DNA from: Gracilimonas sp040904925
GTDB taxonomy: Bacteria; Bacteroidota; Rhodothermia; Balneolales; Balneolaceae
Length of the DNA: 64,000 nucleotides
Direction of reading: 5' to 3'
Assembly: GCA_040904925.1 (NCBI GenBank)
Contig: JBBDSP010000004.1
Span: forward strand, 62,001-126,000
Part shown: positions 61,292 through 64,000 of the stretch, one piece after another
Numbering within the stretch: the stretch's first letter is position 1
Layout of the letters: each line of letters begins with the position of its first letter
Position numbers and translations under genes: made by a program
The notes under the pieces: model-generated
What the model saw: the letters and a program-made list of their open reading frames with translations, nothing else
Database searches by the model: none
Told to the model about the DNA's origin: nothing

Positions 61292-63112
61292 ATGCTTAAA
61301 TCACAAACTAATATCGTAACCAATATACTAATTATATTTATGTTAGCTCCTATATTATTTCAGGTACAAGCTCAGCATTGGGCTCCTGCAGATAATCCAC
61401 TCATGACAAGATGGTCGGAGGATGTTGATCCAAATGATCCGCTTCCGGAATATCCCAGGCCACAAATGGAAAGATCAGAATGGAAAAACCTGAATGGACT
61501 ATGGAACTATGCAATACAACCGTTTTTAGAAGGCACACCAGAAAACTGGGAAGGCGAAATCCTGGTTCCATTCAGTATTGAATCAGCGCTTTCGGGAGTG
61601 AAAAAACGGGTTGGTCCGGATAACAAGCTTTGGTATCAAAGAACATTCACCGTTCCGGAAGACTGGGATGATGAGCGCGTGATGATACATTTTGGTGCAG
61701 TTGATTGGAGGACTGAAGTTTGGATAAATGGAAAGAAAGCAGGGAGTCATGACGGTGGCTATACCGGATTTTCGATAGATATTACAGATGCGCTGAACAA
61801 TGAGAGTGAACAAGAAATAACGGTTTCAGTTTGGGATCCAACCGATGAGGGTTTTCAGCCCAGGGGAAAGCAGGTTCGCGACCCGGAGAGTATATGGTAT
61901 ACGCCAACAACAGGTATTTGGCAAACGGTATGGCTGGAACCGATTCCTGAAGTAGCGATCGAAAACCTTAAAATGAACCCTGAAATTAATGATGAGTATT
62001 TAAGCCTGAAAGTTAATGGCTCTTCTAAAGCTGAGGGCTATATGGTTAAAGCAGAAGCGTATGCCGGAGAAAGTAAAGCCGGAGAAGTTGAAGGACCGCT
62101 TAATGAGACCTTGAAATTATCTGTAAATGATCCAAGGTTATGGTCTCCGGAAGATCCGTTTTTATATGACCTGAAAGTGAAACTCTATAAGGGTGGGCAA
62201 AAAGTAGATGAAGTAAAAAGCTATTTTGGAATGAGAGAAGTAAGTATTGGGACAGCAGAGGATGGATTTGTCAGGCTATTTTTAAATGATGAGCCGATCT
62301 TTCACTATGGATTGCTGGATCAGGGATTCTGGCCCGATGGAATTTACACAGCACCAACCGATGAAGCCCTGAAATATGATATTCAGGTTACCAAAGATGT
62401 CGGCTTTAATATGATTCGCAAACATGTGAAAGTGGAACCTGCCAGGTGGTATTACTGGGCAGATAAAATGGGTGTGCTGGTATGGCAGGATATGCCAAAT
62501 GGAGATCGTCATATTGGCGTTGGAGATGAGGATATAGACCGGGTAGCACAATCTTCTTATACTTTTAAAACTGAATATAAAGAGATGATCGAACAGTTCT
62601 ATAACCACCCTTCTATTGTAACATGGGTTCCATTCAATGAAGGATGGGGACAATTTCAAACAAAAGAAATTGCAGCATTAACAGAAGAGCTTGATCCAAG
62701 CAGGCTTGTTAATGTGGTAAGCGGCTGGCAAGACCGGGGAGTAAGTGATATGCATGACATTCACAGTTATCCGGGGCCCGATATGCCGGAGACGGAAGAA
62801 AACCGAGCAGCCATTCTGGGAGAGTTTGGTGGAGAAGCGCTGGTGGTAGAGGGGAATTTGTGGATAGGTGATTTTTCCCGGGCACCAAGTCATTATGAGA
62901 CTTCTCAGTCTGAGGAAGAACTCTTCCAAACCTATGAAGATCTTCTTATAAAGTTAATAGAATTAAGGGAAAAAGGATTAGCGGGAGCTGTATATACCCA
63001 AACAACCGATGTGGAATCAGAAGTGAACGGCATCATGACTTATGACCGTGAAGTAATTAAATTCCCAGCTGAATTCCTGCAAGAATTGCATGAAAAAGTC
63101 ATAAACAGATAA
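61292..63112 (+). CDS. GH2 glycoside hydrolase, second type (LacZ/galactosidase-like, secreted)
   Basis: This 606-residue enzyme has a signal peptide of about 28 residues. The PADNPLMTRW leader and EYPRPQMERSEW at about 53-64 are typical of this GH2 group. The sugar-binding domain has WYQRTF and the HFGAVDWRTEVWINGK strand. Glu450 in WVPFNEGWGQF is the acid/base and Glu511 in ILGEFGG the nucleophile. It lacks long C-terminal domains. Its likely targets are beta-galactosides released from the desulfated polymer. It lies 97 bases after the sulfatase with no operator between, so the two are co-transcribed. Confidence 0.91.
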   Translation: MLKSQTNIVTNILIIFMLAPILFQVQAQHWAPADNPLMTRWSEDVDPNDPLPEYPRPQMERSEWKNLNGLWNYAIQPFLEGTPENWEGEILVPFSIESALSGVKKRVGPDNKLWYQRTFTVPEDWDDERVMIHFGAVDWRTEVWINGKKAGSHDGGYTGFSIDITDALNNESEQEITVSVWDPTDEGFQPRGKQVRDPESIWYTPTTGIWQTVWLEPIPEVAIENLKMNPEINDEYLSLKVNGSSKAEGYMVKAEAYAGESKAGEVEGPLNETLKLSVNDPRLWSPEDPFLYDLKVKLYKGGQKVDEVKSYFGMREVSIGTAEDGFVRLFLNDEPIFHYGLLDQGFWPDGIYTAPTDEALKYDIQVTKDVGFNMIRKHVKVEPARWYYWADKMGVLVWQDMPNGDRHIGVGDEDIDRVAQSSYTFKTEYKEMIEQFYNHPSIVTWVPFNEGWGQFQTKEIAALTEELDPSRLVNVVSGWQDRGVSDMHDIHSYPGPDMPETEENRAAILGEFGGEALVVEGNLWIGDFSRAPSHYETSQSEEELFQTYEDLLIKLIELREKGLAGAVYTQTTDVESEVNGIMTYDREVIKFPAEFLQELHEKVINR

Positions 63113-63275
63113 AACCGCTTCCAATAAAAGTGATAAACAATTGGAGTCTGCTGTTATTTAGTATGACAGCAAACTTCAGTATGTAAAGCTGTAATATATG
63201 TTTTAAAGTTATCTGAGGGGCTTTTTTGGTTTCGGGAGATCAATATGTATATCAGGCAAAGTAGCGAGGCAGAAA

Positions 63276-63289
63276 TGTTATCGGTATCA
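63276..63289. promoter_or_regulatory. Weaker LacI-operator-like site upstream of susC
   Basis: TGTTATCGGTATCA has one arm mismatch to the TGTTA/TAACA palindrome and lies about 350 bases before susC. It could be a secondary operator for looping. Confidence 0.4.
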
Positions 63290-63518
63290 TGATATTTATA
63301 TATATACTCTGATATAAGCACAAGTATTATAAAAAATATAGCAGATAAGTTTGATGTATTTAGTGACATAAAATATACAGATAGTATTTATTAAATTGAT
63401 AAAAATCACCTTTATTACTAATTATATTGACTTTATGCCAGTATTTTTTAGATCCCAAAATTGGCCTCTAAAATATATTTTGATTATTAAAGAGGATATT
63501 CGTTCATTTCAGATGTTA

Positions 63519-63532
63519 TGTTAACGATAACA
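63519..63532. promoter_or_regulatory. Predicted LacI operator upstream of susC
   Basis: TGTTAACGATAACA, with TGTTA/TAACA arms, lies 110-123 bases before the susC ATG. Confidence 0.7.
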
Positions 63533-63641
63533 AATATTTTTTTCTGGGTTTGTGGAAGCGGTTTCAGGAAAAACGATTAGAGTATAAATGGAATGAATAA
63601 TTCGATATCTAAAAATAAAACTACGTTTTAGGAGAATTCAT

Positions 63642-64000
63642 ATGTTAAAAAGAGTTACTACAATGGCAATGGTCGCATTGTTGTTTTTGTTGTTTGGAGC
63701 TACAGAGACAGTAAATGCGCAAAATAATGTAACTGTGTCTGGAGTTGTTGTTGATGCTGATGACGGATCTCCACTTCCCGGAGTTAGTATTCAGGTGAAA
63801 GACACTAATCGCGGAACCTCAACTGACGTTGACGGTAATTATAGCTTAAATGCCTCTTTGGATGATGTTCTGGTATTTAGCTATGTTGGCTATATAAGTC
63901 AGGAAATAACAGTTGAAAACAACACAGAAATTAATGTAGAGCTTAAGTCGCAGTACATTGAGGGAACTGAACTTGTTGTTGTAGGATATGGCGAGCAAAG
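63642..64000 (+). CDS. susC: SusC-type TonB-dependent receptor, N-terminal part (cut by window edge)
   Basis: The 119 visible codons start at an ATG with an AGGAG ribosome site. A signal peptide (about 1-27, ending VNAQ) precedes a carboxypeptidase-regulatory-like domain (about 30-105: VSGVVVDADDGSPLPGVSIQ, GTSTDVDGNYSL, VFSYVGYISQEI). The plug begins with ELVVVGYGEQ, the SusC/RagA hallmark. There is no STN domain, so no sigma/anti-sigma signalling arm. It would import galacto-oligosaccharides made by the enzymes encoded upstream. A SusD partner is expected beyond the edge. Confidence 0.93.
   Translation, partial: MLKRVTTMAMVALLFLLFGATETVNAQNNVTVSGVVVDADDGSPLPGVSIQVKDTNRGTSTDVDGNYSLNASLDDVLVFSYVGYISQEITVENNTEINVELKSQYIEGTELVVVGYGEQ

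Larger units (their letters stand above)
63113..63641. promoter_or_regulatory. AT-rich control region upstream of the susC-like gene
   Basis: These 529 bases hold no credible gene. They contain two operator-like palindromes (63276-63289 and 63519-63532) and an AGGAG ribosome site at 63630-63634, 7 bases before the susC ATG. No good TTTG/TAnnTTTG promoter is seen. Confidence 0.6.

Noticed and set aside
63154..63369. 71-codon minus-strand frame before susC
   Set aside because: It lies in an AT-rich control region, includes an operator-like site, and has no recognisable domain or ribosome site.

Overview
The window looks like a chromosomal segment of a marine, aerobic, Gram-negative bacterium of the Bacteroidota/Balneolota side of the tree, with a Balneolales (Gracilimonas-like) member my best guess. 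This is inference. The signs are a PorQ-like outer-membrane protein, a SusC-type TonB receptor with an N-terminal carboxypeptidase-like domain, a GTP cyclohydrolase half without zinc cysteines, many lipoproteins, a LacI-controlled glycan locus, and a tRNA-Val promoter of the form TTTG-N19-TATATTTG, the Bacteroidota-type consensus.

Layout. Positions 1-5 kb hold a truncated ribD and, on the minus strand, an mlaE-mlaF-mlaD-ppiD envelope cluster. Positions 5-9.3 kb hold porQ, aroC, a TPR protein, a LysM/RlpA protein and a CPBP protease, the last four overlapping one another. An ECF sigma factor and a histidine kinase then overlap tail to tail. Positions 11.4-14.8 kb hold the proteostasis operon tig-clpP-clpX and a tRNA-Leu. 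Positions 15-35 kb are mixed housekeeping and metabolism: cutA, an APS-reductase-type cysH, a crotonase, an S9 peptidase, an M28 peptidase, DUF2911 and kelch lipoproteins, a PAS kinase, an SDR/ALDH/YhdH operon, a lone receiver, and a LMW-PTP/fructosamine-kinase/BtuF-like operon. Positions 35-46.8 kb hold ileS-dksA-lspA, ribBA, yajC, a universal stress protein, a BCCT transporter and fadJ.

Between fadJ and fadI (46.8-48.1 kb) lies a repeat island with a small DUF559 nuclease gene. The gene sits in the middle copy of a repeated unit whose two flanking copies lack it and are identical to each other over 271 bp. This is the best candidate here for an under-described mobile or repeat-propagating system.

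From 49.8 kb to the right edge lies a polysaccharide utilisation locus, probably for beta-1,4-galactan or type I arabinogalactan, possibly sulfated. It has two GH53 galactanases, a large GH5-like (clan GH-A) enzyme, two GH2 enzymes, a sulfatase, a LacI regulator and the start of a SusC receptor. A 14-bp palindrome, TGTTAnCnnTAACA-like, occurs upstream of each of its four transcription units and is the likely LacI operator. The sulfatase carries a 77-bp 5' segment nearly identical to the start of the neighbouring GH2 gene.

Other oddities are a ClpP whose catalytic Asp is Asn, a crotonase lacking one catalytic Glu, and two copies of a ~150-bp nested inverted repeat. Identifications are from reading motifs; no database search was run.
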